DNA of 64,000 nt from Puccinia triticina. Taxonomy: Eukaryota; Basidiomycota; Pucciniomycetes; Pucciniales; Pucciniaceae. The stretch is from contig NC_070558.1 in NCBI RefSeq assembly GCF_026914185.1, positions 3,658,001 through 3,722,000 on the forward strand, in the 5' to 3' direction. The translations under genes were made by a program, and so were the position numbers. The notes under the pieces are model-generated. The model saw only the letters and a program-made list of their open reading frames with translations, searched no databases and was not told the origin of the DNA. Positions 9,852 to 20,748 of this stretch are shown here, piece after piece; position 1 is the stretch's first letter, and every line of letters starts with the position of its first letter.

Positions 9852-11225
9852 TTAAACAGAAAGGTTGAACAGTTTAGTCTCATGCCCAGGAGGTAATGCT
9901 CAATCAGAAGAATCAGGGTTTTCTTCATCAGAAGAGTGATGACTGTCTTCATCTTGACTATTGAGTTCAGAGTCTTGTTCATCTTCAATGACTTGATCCA
10001 GGGGTCGTCCTCAAGGATAAAACCGCTTAATGTGAGATGCTGCATAGTTTTGGTGAAGTTCCGTTCCATCCAATTCTTCGAGTACATAAGATCCTTTAGG
10101 TAGTTGATTCTTGATTCTGAAGGGACCATTCCAGCGGTTCAAAAATAATTTTCCCCACTGATCCTCCAAGCTTTTATTGTAGATGAGTACTAGTTCGCCA
10201 GTGTCCAAAGGTCGCCGTAGTTGAGCTGCCATTTTTCTATCCCAGTATCTGACAGAAGCCTCTCTAGCTTTCATCATCTTAGTGTGAGCTTCTTCCAGAA
10301 TTTCTTCCCGTTGTTCGAGTTGCTTTGCCCGAGCTTCCAAAAGTTGTTCTGTAGTTTTGATTTCTAACCAATCTATTCCCAAATAGGTGTCCATTTCCAA
10401 ATCTACTGGTAGTACTGGTAGTTGTCCAAATACGAGTTCATAGGGAGTGAATCCAGTCGTCTGCTTTGTTGAGATCCTGTCCGAAAATAAAACTAGTGGA
10501 AGATACTCCCTCCACTTTCCACCAGATTCGCCACACATTTTAACCAGAGCGTCCTTGATGGGTCGATGTCCACGTTCAATCATTCCATTTGCCTCCAGAT
10601 AGTGAGGTGTTGTAGGTTTTAGAGTTGCTCCAATACTTTTCACAGCTTCAATGAAGTCTTCTTTGAATTCCGCGCCGTTATCCACCGTGACTGTCTTGAT
10701 TGAACCGTACCTGTAGACCCAGTTTTCCAAAAGAAACTTGGCTACATTGCTTGCAGTGAGTTTGACCAATGGGGCGGCCTCAACCCATCCAGATAAGTCG
10801 TCCCGTGCCACAATAAGATATTTGTATTGACCAGCTTTGATGTGACATGTGTCCAGAGCCACTCGTCCAAAGATGTAGCTATCCCCAGTCGCATTTCAAA
10901 TTTCCCTAGGTACTGTTGGATCCCACTTTTGACAAGCTTCACAGCTTCAAACCCAATTCTTGACCTTCTTCTTCAGGCTGGGCCACCAAAACCGAGTTAC
11001 TAATCGCTGATAAGTTTCTTCTATTCCACGATGCCCCAATTCTTCATGAACCTGTTGTAGCAGTTTTTCTTGATAAGTGTCCTTAGAGATTACTATCTGT
11101 GGAGAGGGTGAGTGTTTCCGCATAAGTCGTCCATCGCTACTGAAGAATTTAGCTGAGTTCCGCCGTAATTTTGCAAAATCCACTTTGCCCATTCCGTCAG
11201 GCGGTTCCAAAGTTTCCAGGTAGTG
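9852..11225 (-). pseudogene. Gypsy pol, integrase part
   Basis: The minus frame shows an H2C2 zinc finger (HEELGHRGIEETYQRLVTRF, then SCEACQKWDP), the integrase core with D (ALDTCHI), D (VTVDNGAEF) and E (LEANGMIERGHRP), and a GPF-type C-terminal module (WNGPFRI, GSYVLEELDGT). After HIKRFYP the frame continues through a TGA into an acidic tail (DEDSHHSSDEENPDSSD), another TGA, and ends at TAA (9,852-9,854). In-frame TGA stops at 11,226-11,228, 10,947-10,949, 10,896-10,898, 10,011-10,013 and 9,900-9,902 all follow a T; several sit where arginine is expected (V-x-SCEAC). All catalytic residues survive. The frame is the same as that of RT upstream. Confidence 0.9.
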
Positions 11226-14200
11226 TCAAAGGTTCCTCCAATATCCTGGAGACTCCCATTCCTTGAGTTCTAGAATTTTTGATTGAGTGCAGATCCTAAA
11301 TGTGTAACAGGGTTTGATTAGGGGTTCCTCCTCGTCAAAGTTGTCCAGGTCCATGTAGAATTCCTCGTCGTCGCTAGAAATAGGGCGCCTTGAAAGCCCA
11401 TCCGGTAATGTGAAAGTTTTCCCAGGTTTATGAACTATGTCGTAAGAAAATAAATGAATAAATGACACCCATTGAGTCACAGGTGCATTGGGTAATGATG
11501 GAGAGTTTATCATCTGAATTAATGACTTGGAGTCCACTTGGAGTTCAAAGTGCTCGCCCCAAAGGTAGATCTGTAACTTCTTCAAAACCCTAGCTACTCT
11601 GCACAACTCCAACTTAGGCTGAGAGTACCGTGATTCCACTGGTGAAAATACTATTGATTCGTAAAGTATAGGTCAATCCAATCCAGTTTCAAGTTCCTGT
11701 TGCATCAATACCGCACCCGCCGCTATGAAGCTTGAGTCAACCACCAGTTTAATCAATCCTGCGTCCATTGAGTAGTCAATGCTCTTGAGAACAATGTCTT
11801 TGCCAATTATTTCCTTGAGTTGCTTGAAAGCTTGATCAAATTTATCCGTCCAAACCCATTCGGCGTCCTTCCTGGTGAGCTGTCGTAAAGGTGCTGCCTT
11901 CTCAGACAGATTTTCAATGAATATCCGTACGTAAGTGATTATTCCTAGAAATCCGCAAAGTTCCGTGACATTTGAAGGTGTTGGCCAGGTTAATATTTTG
12001 TTTTTCTTTTGAGTAGAAACTTGTCGTCCAATCTGAGAAACCACGTGTCCAACAATGTCCAAAGCAGGAACGCAACAAGAAAACTTTTTCCCTGAAACTG
12101 TGAGTCCTGCTTCTTCTACCCTGAATAATATCCGTTCCAATGTCTGTGCGTATTCCCAAATAAATTGTCTAATCCCCGGATTTTCCTTCAAAGTTTGTCC
12201 ACCATAGGTTGTTCGTGGTTCTTTGATGCCGCCGTCGTCGATGAACACGCCCACATGTTCTGGAATCTCATCTTGCAAAATCCACATCATCTGAGCCTGA
12301 TATACTGCTACTGAATTGGTTGCACCTTGAGGAAGTCGAGTAAGCTGGAATCGTCCTAGTGGAGTGTTGAAAGTTGTGAGGGGCCTTGATTCTTCCGCTA
12401 ATTCTCTTTTGTCGTATCCTCCCATAATATCACCGAGTCCATAGCAAGCTCTTCCAGCAAAAGATTCAATGAATTCTTCTGTTGCAGGGGGCAAGCCAGC
12501 ATCCTTGATTGTAACTTTGTTCATTTCTTGTAGATCGTGTACGATTCTGAGTTTCCCGTCGTGTTTGGCAACACAAAACACTGGACTGGAGTAGCTTGAT
12601 GTTGATGGTTTGTAAAGGCCGGTCCTAACTTGTTCCCGTACTAGTTCAGTGTATTCTTCTTTAATCGCCGCCGGAATGGGAATTGGTTTCTTCTGCCATG
12701 GAGTGTGTTCTACCACTAGTATGACATAAGGTAAGCCATAAGAGTGTTTCAACAATCCACGTTCCGCTGGACAGAATGCAAGAGATTTTTGCCAAATGAC
12801 AATGAGATGTTTAAACAGCTTGAGTTCCTCTGGCCAGAGCCATCCTTCAGGTCCAAAGTTGATGACTTTCAGGCGCTCTTCCGTGATTTTTGCTGTAGGT
12901 TGAAATTCTGGTGGATTAGGTGATAAAGGTGTTTCGTAAGGATCCCGTGATAAAGCTGGTCGTTGAAGAGGTGGGTTGATCGATTGTGGCATGGCTTGAT
13001 TGATAGGTCGAACTTTCTTGGCCACTGGTTTGTACTTCGTCATACACCACATGTTTTCCTCCTTCCAACTCTTACAGAGATCTTTCTGTGCTGAAGCGCC
13101 TAGCCCGGTGGCTAACAAACTGTTTATTCGTAAATCTTCGTCCAGGGTTGGTGGTTTTGCCACAACCTGAGGTACAGGTTTTTCTTTTTCTGATTTCCTC
13201 CGCAGACGTAAACACATGTTTTTGACCCAGCCCAACTTCTTTGAAATTTTAGTTCGAATCTTGACCGAGTCCGTGTCGTCCGAAAAGCGTGACTGATTTG
13301 AATGTTGTGTCATGTAAGCAGTTGTTTGTGCAGTCTGTGTGGGGCTTGGTCCTAAATGTTTTAACTGATTCCATCCTTGTCCTTGTCCAACTTTAGCTAT
13401 TGGTACCGTAATCCTTCTTCCAATATCCCCTTGAAAGGATAGAAATTCGCCAGTCCCTGGATAGTCCAAAGTGCAATCGTAGTCAAAAAGGAAAGGCCGT
13501 CCGAGTATACATTCCTGAGCTTGTGGTGAAACAAAGAGGTGTACTGGTCCCGAGAATCGTCCAATTCCAATGGTGCAGTTTTCCACTACTCCTTTGATAT
13601 CACATCTTTCTCCGCCAATGCCTCTCATTGGGATCTCCACCTTAACTACTTCCAGGTCCAGATAAATAGCTGCCTGGCTTGGAATTACATTGACCATCAA
13701 TCCAGAATCCACCATGAACGGTACTTTGTGTCCGGAGATTTGAGTGTCGATAAATCCTAACGCGCAGCTATAGTAACAGTTGTATTCCGAATCTTCTTCC
13801 TCCTTGTTAAGTAACATTGAAGCTGAAACCTTGGGTTCCAATTTGTTCCCATTCACGTATGACATTGTAGAGGTTTTGTATCCAGGGATTCGAGCTTGGA
13901 GTTTGTTGATTACTTCTTGAGTGTAAGTTGGGGAGATTGCCATAAGTTGAGAAAAGGTAGTTGGTATCTTCAAGTTGTCCAGTTCAGTTACTAGAGCCGT
14001 TTCTGCTGAATTTTCCTTCTTTGATGGCGTTGATTTCCTGTTAGGGTCCAAGATTTGGCCGGGAGTCTTCCTAGTTGCTGGAACTTCTTGAATAACTTCT
14101 TCCGGTCCGACTTCCTGATCCACGTCCATTGCCGAATCATCCGCTTGTGCCGGAGGTTTTCGTTGTCCACGGAGCGCTTCTGCTCTAGTTGTCGCGACAT

Positions 14201-14396
14201 TGGATTCAAATTTTACTTTTTCAAAGTTAGCTGATCCAAGCCTTGGAGGTTCCCAGTCAATTTTGTGCATCAAAGAGGTACAGTCGGATTCTTGCTGGAG
14301 TCTTTCACTGTTGATTGAAAACACTGCTGGATTATTGGTTCTGAATGCTGCCGTTACTTTTGCTTTAGGTTTCGTGGATTCCGCAGCCACCACCAC
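11226..14396 (-). pseudogene. Gypsy pol: protease, reverse transcriptase, RNase H
   Basis: One long open stretch (14,396-11,673) then RNase H (11,672-11,229) in the same frame after a TGA at 11,673-11,675. The aspartic protease motif reads FMVDSGLMVNVI (near 13,715). RT shows LRIVHDLQEMNKVTIKD, a YGLGDIMGGYD block, LPQGATNSVAVYQ and the catalytic VFIDDGGI (near 12,235). RNase H shows ELCRVARVLKKLQIYLW and LQVDSKSLIQMI with DGLSRRP at its end. The 907-codon stretch from protease to RT is free of stops, unlike the flanking parts. The role is polyprotein processing and reverse transcription; this copy is not expressible as one protein because of the stops up- and downstream. Confidence 0.9.
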
Positions 14397-15637
14397 ACGA
14401 ATAGGTCTTGAGTTGTCCGCTGGGATCTTCTCTCCACTGGGAAGACAAAAGTCACGTCCGTCACGCTTGACTAAGCCTTCTCTTTTGTCCTTCTGAGCCT
14501 CATAACAAGAAAATGCTGAATGTCCTTCTCAATGACAGTAGGTACAAGGTTGGGGTTCGTATAGTCGTCCACTTGGCCTTTCATTTCCACGAGAATATTC
14601 CGCCTTTGGTGGGTTCACTAGCTTGCCAGTTAAAGCATCGATTGCTTTTGCCAGACTGTCGACTTGCTTCTGCAGCACCTCCGGGGGATTCTCTTCAACC
14701 ATCTTTTCCCGTTTCTTGCTGTCGCCTTTCTTCTCGTCTAACTTCTTTTGCATTGCTCAATTAGCTTCACTGAAACCGCTTCCTACAAATGTTTCGTCTG
14801 CTGCAGCTCGGACTTCATCCTCAGCCACATCCATCAAGTCTTCTAGGTGAGGCGTCTTAGGATAACCATCTTTGCCGTAAGGAATCAGGTCCTGTTTGAC
14901 CATCTCGTGTTTGATTGATTTCTGTAATTCTTTAGAAAATGCCATAAAAAATAGGTGAGTAACGTCTTGTTGGTCTCTAATGTGCTCATTAGCAACCAAA
15001 TACTTTGTTATTAGTAAAATTTTTGATTTGTAGTTCTTGTATTCTTTGAAACCTTTAGGTCCACCAGTCTTCGCCTGTTCTTCCACAAAGTTTTGCAGGT
15101 CCCGAATGGTGAATCAAATTTTTGCATGGGTGTCACCCCATATTTCCTTCATGCTACGCCTGAGCATGTTCCAGTCCCGTTGTTCGTATCCGTCCATCGA
15201 TTCCAGTTCTTGCTTCAGGTCTTCAGGCCCAACAAAGCTGCAAATCTGTCAAATCCTTCTGCTCCATAAACTTCCGCCGCCAGTTCAAATCGGTCCAGAA
15301 ATTCCTTGAAGTTTTCTCCATTGTATAATAAGTTTGCCGCTTTGATAATTATCACTTTTCTTTTAGGTTCCGTCCTGGTTGGGTTGTTTACTTTGGGGTC
15401 TTGAGGTAAGCCATATGTTCCAGGAGGGTGAGTCTGAGTGTTTTCTTGAGTAGTTCTATTGTTGGCCAACCATCCACGATAGGTCCTTGTTCAAGTGTGA
15501 GACATAGGTGGTGGAGGTAGTGGATCAACATTCATTCTAGTGTTCTGACTGTTTTGAGTTCCATTGAATAGCCCGAGTGGATTTGGATTGTTTGCTGGTA
15601 GGACGTTTTCCAATTCTTCATTCTGTGGAAAAGCCAT
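14397..15637 (-). pseudogene. Gypsy gag with CCHC knuckle
   Basis: A likely start is ATG at 15,637 (MAFPQNEELENVLPAN). The capsid-like part reads LLYNGENFKEFLDRFELAAE and later MDGYEQRDWNMLRRSMKEIW, then a lysine/glutamate-rich linker and a zinc knuckle CTYCH-stop-EGHSAFSC (near 14,535). In-frame TGA stops at 15,491-15,493, 15,114-15,116, 14,757-14,759 and 14,529-14,531 all follow a T; the last falls inside the knuckle where related proteins have arginine. A frameshift near 15,250 separates the first 130 codons from the rest. Gag and pol are otherwise in one frame of about 1,930 codons. It is homologous in motif order to the intact gag at 52,347-55,361. Confidence 0.85.
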
Positions 15638-15890
15638 GCCTGAGTTTTAACTGATTTCTGATCCTTTATGTTAGATGAGTCGTTCAATATTTGCTAGTAG
15701 TTGTCCTAAGGGTTGGTCTCTGGGTTTCTTCCAGGGCGAGTTGGGGGGGTTATACTAAACTAATAATAATACTAAAAAAACTAAATAGTATGATACGTTG
15801 TTCAAATATTCAGATTCGTAGAGGGTTATCACAACTAAAATCTGTCCGCAGTGAGTCTATGCCGGCTACCACCTGGTAGTTAAAATCCAA

Positions 15891-16137
15891 CACTGCAAAA
15901 ATAACTTGGTCAACTACTTGCAGTTGACATGCAGGATACTCAAGCCAAGCTGCCATTGTAACTCCACATCAATGCAGAAGTGCCTTTGTTGGCACAGTCA
16001 CTGTGCAAGGTGCACAGTGACTGTGCATTGAAGCTTGGGTTGAGTCAAACCTTGAGTAAGGCTGGTGTAAGACCACAAGCTTCCTCAGAGTTACCGCATG
16101 TCAACTGCTCACAGTTGACACAGTTTTTTTTGCAGTG
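15891..16137. mobile_element. 247-bp CACTG MITE, 3-bp target duplication CAA
   Basis: Left end CACTGCAAAAATAACTTGG, right end in reverse CACTGCAAAAAAAACTGTG; similarity of the inverted ends extends about 43 bp and includes GTCAACT and GCAGTTGACATGC. The flanking CAA (15,888-15,890 and 16,138-16,140) is a 3-bp duplication. The centre holds the self-complementary GCACAGTCACTGTGC and GCACAGTGACTGTGC. CACTG ends with a 3-bp duplication fit CACTA-superfamily MITEs. No coding capacity. Confidence 0.8.
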
Positions 16138-16257
16138 CAAGTTTATTAAATTCACAAAAACATGGCAAAAAAGATCTAAGTTTTGGTGTGCAGCCACATG
16201 ATGGCCACTGTTGAAAAAATTACCCCTGAACACTGTGTGCCATGGATAGACCCTCCA
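16138..16257. repeat. Dispersed 120-bp repeat, copy 1
   Basis: CCAAGTTTATTAAATTCAC onward to CCATGGATAGACCC is about 95% identical to 22,980-23,097 in the same orientation. The start of this copy is split by the CACTG MITE. Homology stops abruptly at ATAGACCC in both. They could be terminal direct repeats or two insertions of one family; undetermined. Confidence 0.8.
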
Positions 16258-16954
16258 GCTTGTGACAGTGCAACAAGCAAAAAAGGGCCAGCATTTTTTA
16301 TTCTCAAGCAGGGGCCTATCCAAGCGAAGTAGGGGGCCTGCAGGGAGGGGCCAGGACGAAACCGGAACCCCTGGGGGGACATTTGACAGCAGCTCCCCCT
16401 CTTTATATACTCAAGCTCAGCCCATCCATAGGCGGCGAGTCGTGATTCCCTTGAAGACTCCAGCCGTATCCGGCGTCATGGCCACCATATCCTTGCCAAC
16501 GCCACGCCTCCCAGTTCCACCCAACAAAAACGCATGCGCGAATGTAGCCAGAGAAATAGAAAATTAAATTCAACGCAAATCTGACAACCAGTGTTAAAAA
16601 AAATATGTACATGGAAAAAAACGGTGGCAATGATTTGAAAATTAAGTAATAATGAATTGTAACTAGGATATGTGATCAGCAGTGGCAATAACCCAATGGA
16701 ATGGCAGATCTTGTAGTCGTGATAGCAAATGAAATGATCAACAGTTGACCTGCACCAAATCGATGAAGTCGGTGGTCCTTGATCAACCGCTCCACGATAT
16801 AAGCAGCTCCCCTCTCCGAGTGCTCCCCCCACAAATGTACCAGCCGCAACCCCTCGTGCATCGGGATATCATCCTCAGCCTCGCCCTCCTCTTGCCCGCT
16901 CTTGAGTCGCTCCAATCTTACTGTTCCATCAGCTCTCCCCGCGACATGCTCTCG
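16258..16954. other. No gene seen, 3' flank of MULE transposase gene
   Basis: Mixed sequence with GGGGCCTATCC and GGGGGCCTGCAGGG short G-rich blocks (16,310-16,350). I found no MULE terminal inverted repeat here by eye. Confidence 0.35.
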
Positions 16955-19873
16955 CTATCGTATCTGCGTCCTCGCAGCCACCAGATTCGCATCCTCCAGC
17001 ATCCCCACAAGCTCGAAGAGACGCTCCTTAAACAGTATCATCGACAGCTCGTCTGATTTCCCACTGAAAGCCTTTGAGTGCGTCTTGGTCTTCAGCAGCC
17101 CATCCATCCGCTTCAGCGCCGCCCAACCGACCTCCGCCAGCTCACCGACCAAAACAGCTATCTCTGCGCCATTGAGCCGAGAAATATCTCGAACGTCCGG
17201 AAACGAAGGTGCCGTTGTGAGACCGATCCCTGATACACGATCTTCAACCATTCGCAAAAGGGTGTGGCAGAGGACCTGAAACTCGTGCATCCGGGATGTT
17301 GAGGATTGCTTGGCCAAATCTTTGCGGTTTGCCTTTTTCTTGAGGGCCTCCTTCACTCGGTCAAACGCCACAGTCGCAGACTTGAGTAAGTTGTTCATTT
17401 TCCCCTCGTGAGAGAACGGTCCTGCCATTGATACATGTGTTGTTTTACTCGTGCTGGACTCGGGATTCGTAGTTCTCGAAATATGCGGGCGAAGTGCGGG
17501 GTGCGCCGTATCAAAGCCAGTGAACGCCGTGCGATCGGGGCAGGCCCTCTTAGGAAAACCGTTGTCACGCGGCGAGAGCGCTTCGGCATTGGATTGCTTT
17601 GAGGTGGCTGTTGTGAGAAAGGTTGAGCAGCTAATCACTTCTATCTCCGAGTCACTGTCGAGAGAGACAGCAGGGTTGCGTTGTTGGTTGTTTGGGGCCC
17701 GCTTGACAGTTAGCAATTTATATTCTCGTGCCAGGTAGTACATGTGTTTACATGCACTACCATGGCGAGTGAAATACGGACATTCGCAATTGATCAGGCG
17801 GCCCTCGGCAACACCAGTTGGTTGCTCGAACCCAACTCGGTAGACATGTACTGACGGGCTTGAGAAACTGCCAATGGTGAACTACAGATCCATGTCAACG
17901 AGTGATTATAAATGTAGCTTTAGTGTGCAATTTATAACCTTACATGATTTGTATGCCTGTAAACTTTGGCACCTATCAGCTCCAGGTAGCCTTTCGTGAT
18001 ACCGTCTGCGCGACTCTTGGAATGTGATTGAAACCGGTTAACTGTTTGTTTCACAAAGCCTGTGTTGACCTGGCATGTTTTCCGGCTGTATTTTGGCTCG
18101 ACGATATCGCAAAAGATCTGGATCACTTCGTCAATACGGTGTCGTGTGGATGGCTTGAGGTATCGGGTCTTGAGGACGTTATGCCATGCCTCAACATAGT
18201 TATTGGTGTTGATGCCCTGGTATGCGGTCTTCCAACCAAAAAAGAAAACAGTCATTATGTGATTAGGTAGGGAGGGGAAGCAGGGAGGCACTTACTGTTC
18301 GGTAGAACCGGGACCAATGCTCGATACACATGTACCATTGCGAGTCAACGTAAGATGCAAATGCCGGGTGGACTTGCCTCCACTTACTGAGGTATATCAT
18401 CATTTGGCTGTGTGGGTACTTACCCGAGTACATTATGACTTCGAATTCGTCCACTGCCTCCTGCAATCGTTTTCCCAAGTGGACAAGTGCTTTGGCCTTG
18501 AAGGCCTTGATGACGTGGAAGACACACCAGTAATGCCTCGGGGCTTGATCCATCAGGTAGTCGAATGTTGCTGTGACTGCCGCCTTGATTGCCAGAGCAC
18601 AGTCACTCATTACAGAATGAGGGATCAGCCCGGTGGACTGATGCAACCACGTGAGGATCTGCTCAATTGGCTCGCTGACAGGACAAATGGGGAATCAGCC
18701 ACAAAACTTGAAGTCATAGAAATACATGATTGGTTGGAAAAGGAACTTACATGGCGAGTGAACCAGTAAAGGCCCAACATACAGGAAGGCCCATGCCCGT
18801 AACTGCATTTCGGATCATCACTGTGTACAGGCTGGCTTTCCAACCTTGCAAGAGAAAACAGTTGTTCACCGTGTTGTGTGTCGCATCGACCAGAAGCATT
18901 GTTGTGCCGTGCGCCATCATCATCTTTCGTTGCCAGGGAGATTGAATGCAAAACAGGAACGCCTCCGAATCGGCGATAACGGGAGCGAAGGTATGCCACC
19001 CAAGAGATTTCAGGTGAACTTCCCAGAGGGACAGCGATTTGAAAACATCACGGTGCTTTCGAACATTGTTGCACCTATGTGTTTTGATTAGGTGGCGGAC
19101 AAGGTTGGCGGTGACACCATTGCCCTCTGGGATGGCCGCACTGGTCTCGTAAAGCTATTTGGTGGGGTTGGGATGGATAGATGGAAAAATCAGTGATCAA
19201 ACAATCAATCCATGGTGAGATGATGACGGGTACTTACATCATCAAGATCTTGTGATAGAACTAGGTCTTGGATGCTGTCCCACCCAAGCCCCGAGTCGAT
19301 GCGAGCACAAACCCAGTCATGGACGGCCTTTGGAATGCGGGTTTTCTTCATGTCTTCGACAGTGTTGAGCTCGTGAGAATGTTTCCAAAACCACTTGACC
19401 CGCAGCGAGGCAGTCGCAAGGTGGAGTGAAATGTTGAATTTTGCTTCACAGCCACACTTTCTTCCAGATTCAGATTTGCGAGAGTTTGGCGGAGCTTCGT
19501 GGTGGCCTTTTCGGGGGCATATGTAGAATAGTTTCCACTGATATGTTGGGGGCCGGCCAGCGTTTGACTTCTTTGCACCAGGGATTTTGGGGGGTGAGAA
19601 ATTTTCCAACGTCCATCGGACAGTGGCCTGCATGGCAACGGCAAAAGCAAAAGCATCCCCCAAGGAGCGTCCAGGGATTGTAAAGCAGTGTGGATTGGTA
19701 TCAAATGTTGGGGGGGCACTACCAAGCCATTGGACCATGCGAAGCGTACAGGGAGGTAATTTGATTCCGTGGGGGACTGGGATCTCCTGTGTGAACGGCT
19801 CGGGGACAATGTCATCAATGTCAGGGATGAGGGGATAGTTGTTTTGAGACAGCTTTGGGGTAGAAATAATCAT
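16955..19873 (-). CDS. MULE (Mutator-like) transposase, five exons, apparently intact
   Basis: Minus-strand exons 19,873-19,238, 19,154-18,751, 18,674-18,296, 18,228-17,944 and 17,881-16,955 join without any stop to about 876 codons; all four introns have GT...AG ends. Exon 1 carries an N-terminal zinc-binding region of FAR1/GCM1 type (YICPRKGHHEA, RKCGCEAKFN, HSHE). The DDE catalytic core shows D in LLVDATHNTV (exon 2), D in VMSDCALAIKAA with the C-x2-H motif WCVFHVIKAF (exon 3) and E in NTNNYVEAWHNVLK (exon 4). Exon 5 begins with a SWIM zinc finger (NCECPYFTRHGSACKH) and ends in a helical C-terminal region (KMNNLLKSATVAFDRVKEAL). MULE transposases cut and paste DNA with 8-11-bp duplications. 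It lies inside the gypsy leader, head-to-head with the chromodomain gene. Element ends were not found. Confidence 0.85.
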
Positions 19874-20748
19874 GGTTGAGGGGGCTTTTTGGTGGTGTTG
19901 GGTAGATCCGGAGGGCTGGGTTGGAAATCCGGGATGGGTGCAAAAGGGGCAAGGAGTTGGTTTGGGAGGGATAAGTCAAAGAAGTCAAGAAGCGCTTGAG
20001 GGTGAGCTTAAGGGGAAGTGGAGAGTGGAGTGTCCAAGCTGGGGTTCGGTCAAGGTGCGGTGGCATGTATCTGAGTTTGTAGGTCAAGAAAGGATCTCCA
20101 AGTACATAAGCACAAAATAGTAGGTTTGGTCGCAAGCGTGATGTGGGGAAAGTTGAAAGGCAAAGATCTGGCGGAAGTATGGAGGTAACTATGCAATTGG
20201 AAAAGTTTGATTGTAGGCAATATTTGGCTAAGAAGTATATTGTAGTTGTCGAAGTTTGTTGTGCATGTTGTAAAAGGAAAAGCCAGGGATATCGGGGGAG
20301 AGCAGTAGTGAGTAAAGGAAATGACAAGTTGGGGAAAGGCACCTGGCCGAGTGGGGGGATAGTTGGGTCTAGGGCTCGATTAAGGGGAGTCCCTTATAAG
20401 GGACTCACGTTTGTCAGGCTCCCCTAGGGGAGACGGTACTTGCAAGCTTTCTCGGTGTGGTTGGCAGCACAGGCAATGATGCTTGGCTGGGGGGATAATC
20501 ATGTTACTCATGATTGTACGTCCAAACGGGAAATCCCGTTGATTCTGCTTGCGGTTGTTTCTTTTTTTACAAGGGGAATAACGATGGAGATCACTAGGGG
20601 ATGCTCTCCAAATCCAGAATTTCTCTGGGTTTATTCGTCGCCCCACAAAAACCCTGCAGCTTCCCAAGCAAGCCTTGTTCTTTGTGAAACGACCGTTGAT
20701 AGACAATGCCGTTGTTGGATTGGATGGCCAGGCAACGGTAGTCACAAC
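19874..20748. promoter_or_regulatory. Divergent intergenic region with palindromes
   Basis: It separates the start of the MULE transposase (minus) from the chromodomain gene (plus). It holds AGTCCCTTATAAGGGACT (20,388-20,405) and CTCCCCTAGGGGAG (20,421-20,434), two perfect palindromes 15 bp apart, the first with a TATAA core. They could form part of a bidirectional promoter or mark an element boundary; neither is shown. An open frame continues leftwards from 20,749 to 20,440 in the same frame as the chromodomain gene, so its start could be further upstream. Confidence 0.4.

Noticed and set aside
9852..15637. Programmed TGA readthrough or a changed genetic code to explain the ten TGA codons
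   Set aside because: Ten sites spread over gag and pol, one frameshift, and intact genes nearby that use TGA as stop (kelch, hAT) make decay at TCGA far simpler.
19821..20342. 173-codon frame overlapping the MULE start
   Set aside because: It is out of frame with the MULE transposase, whose start at 19,873 leads into a full five-exon frame.
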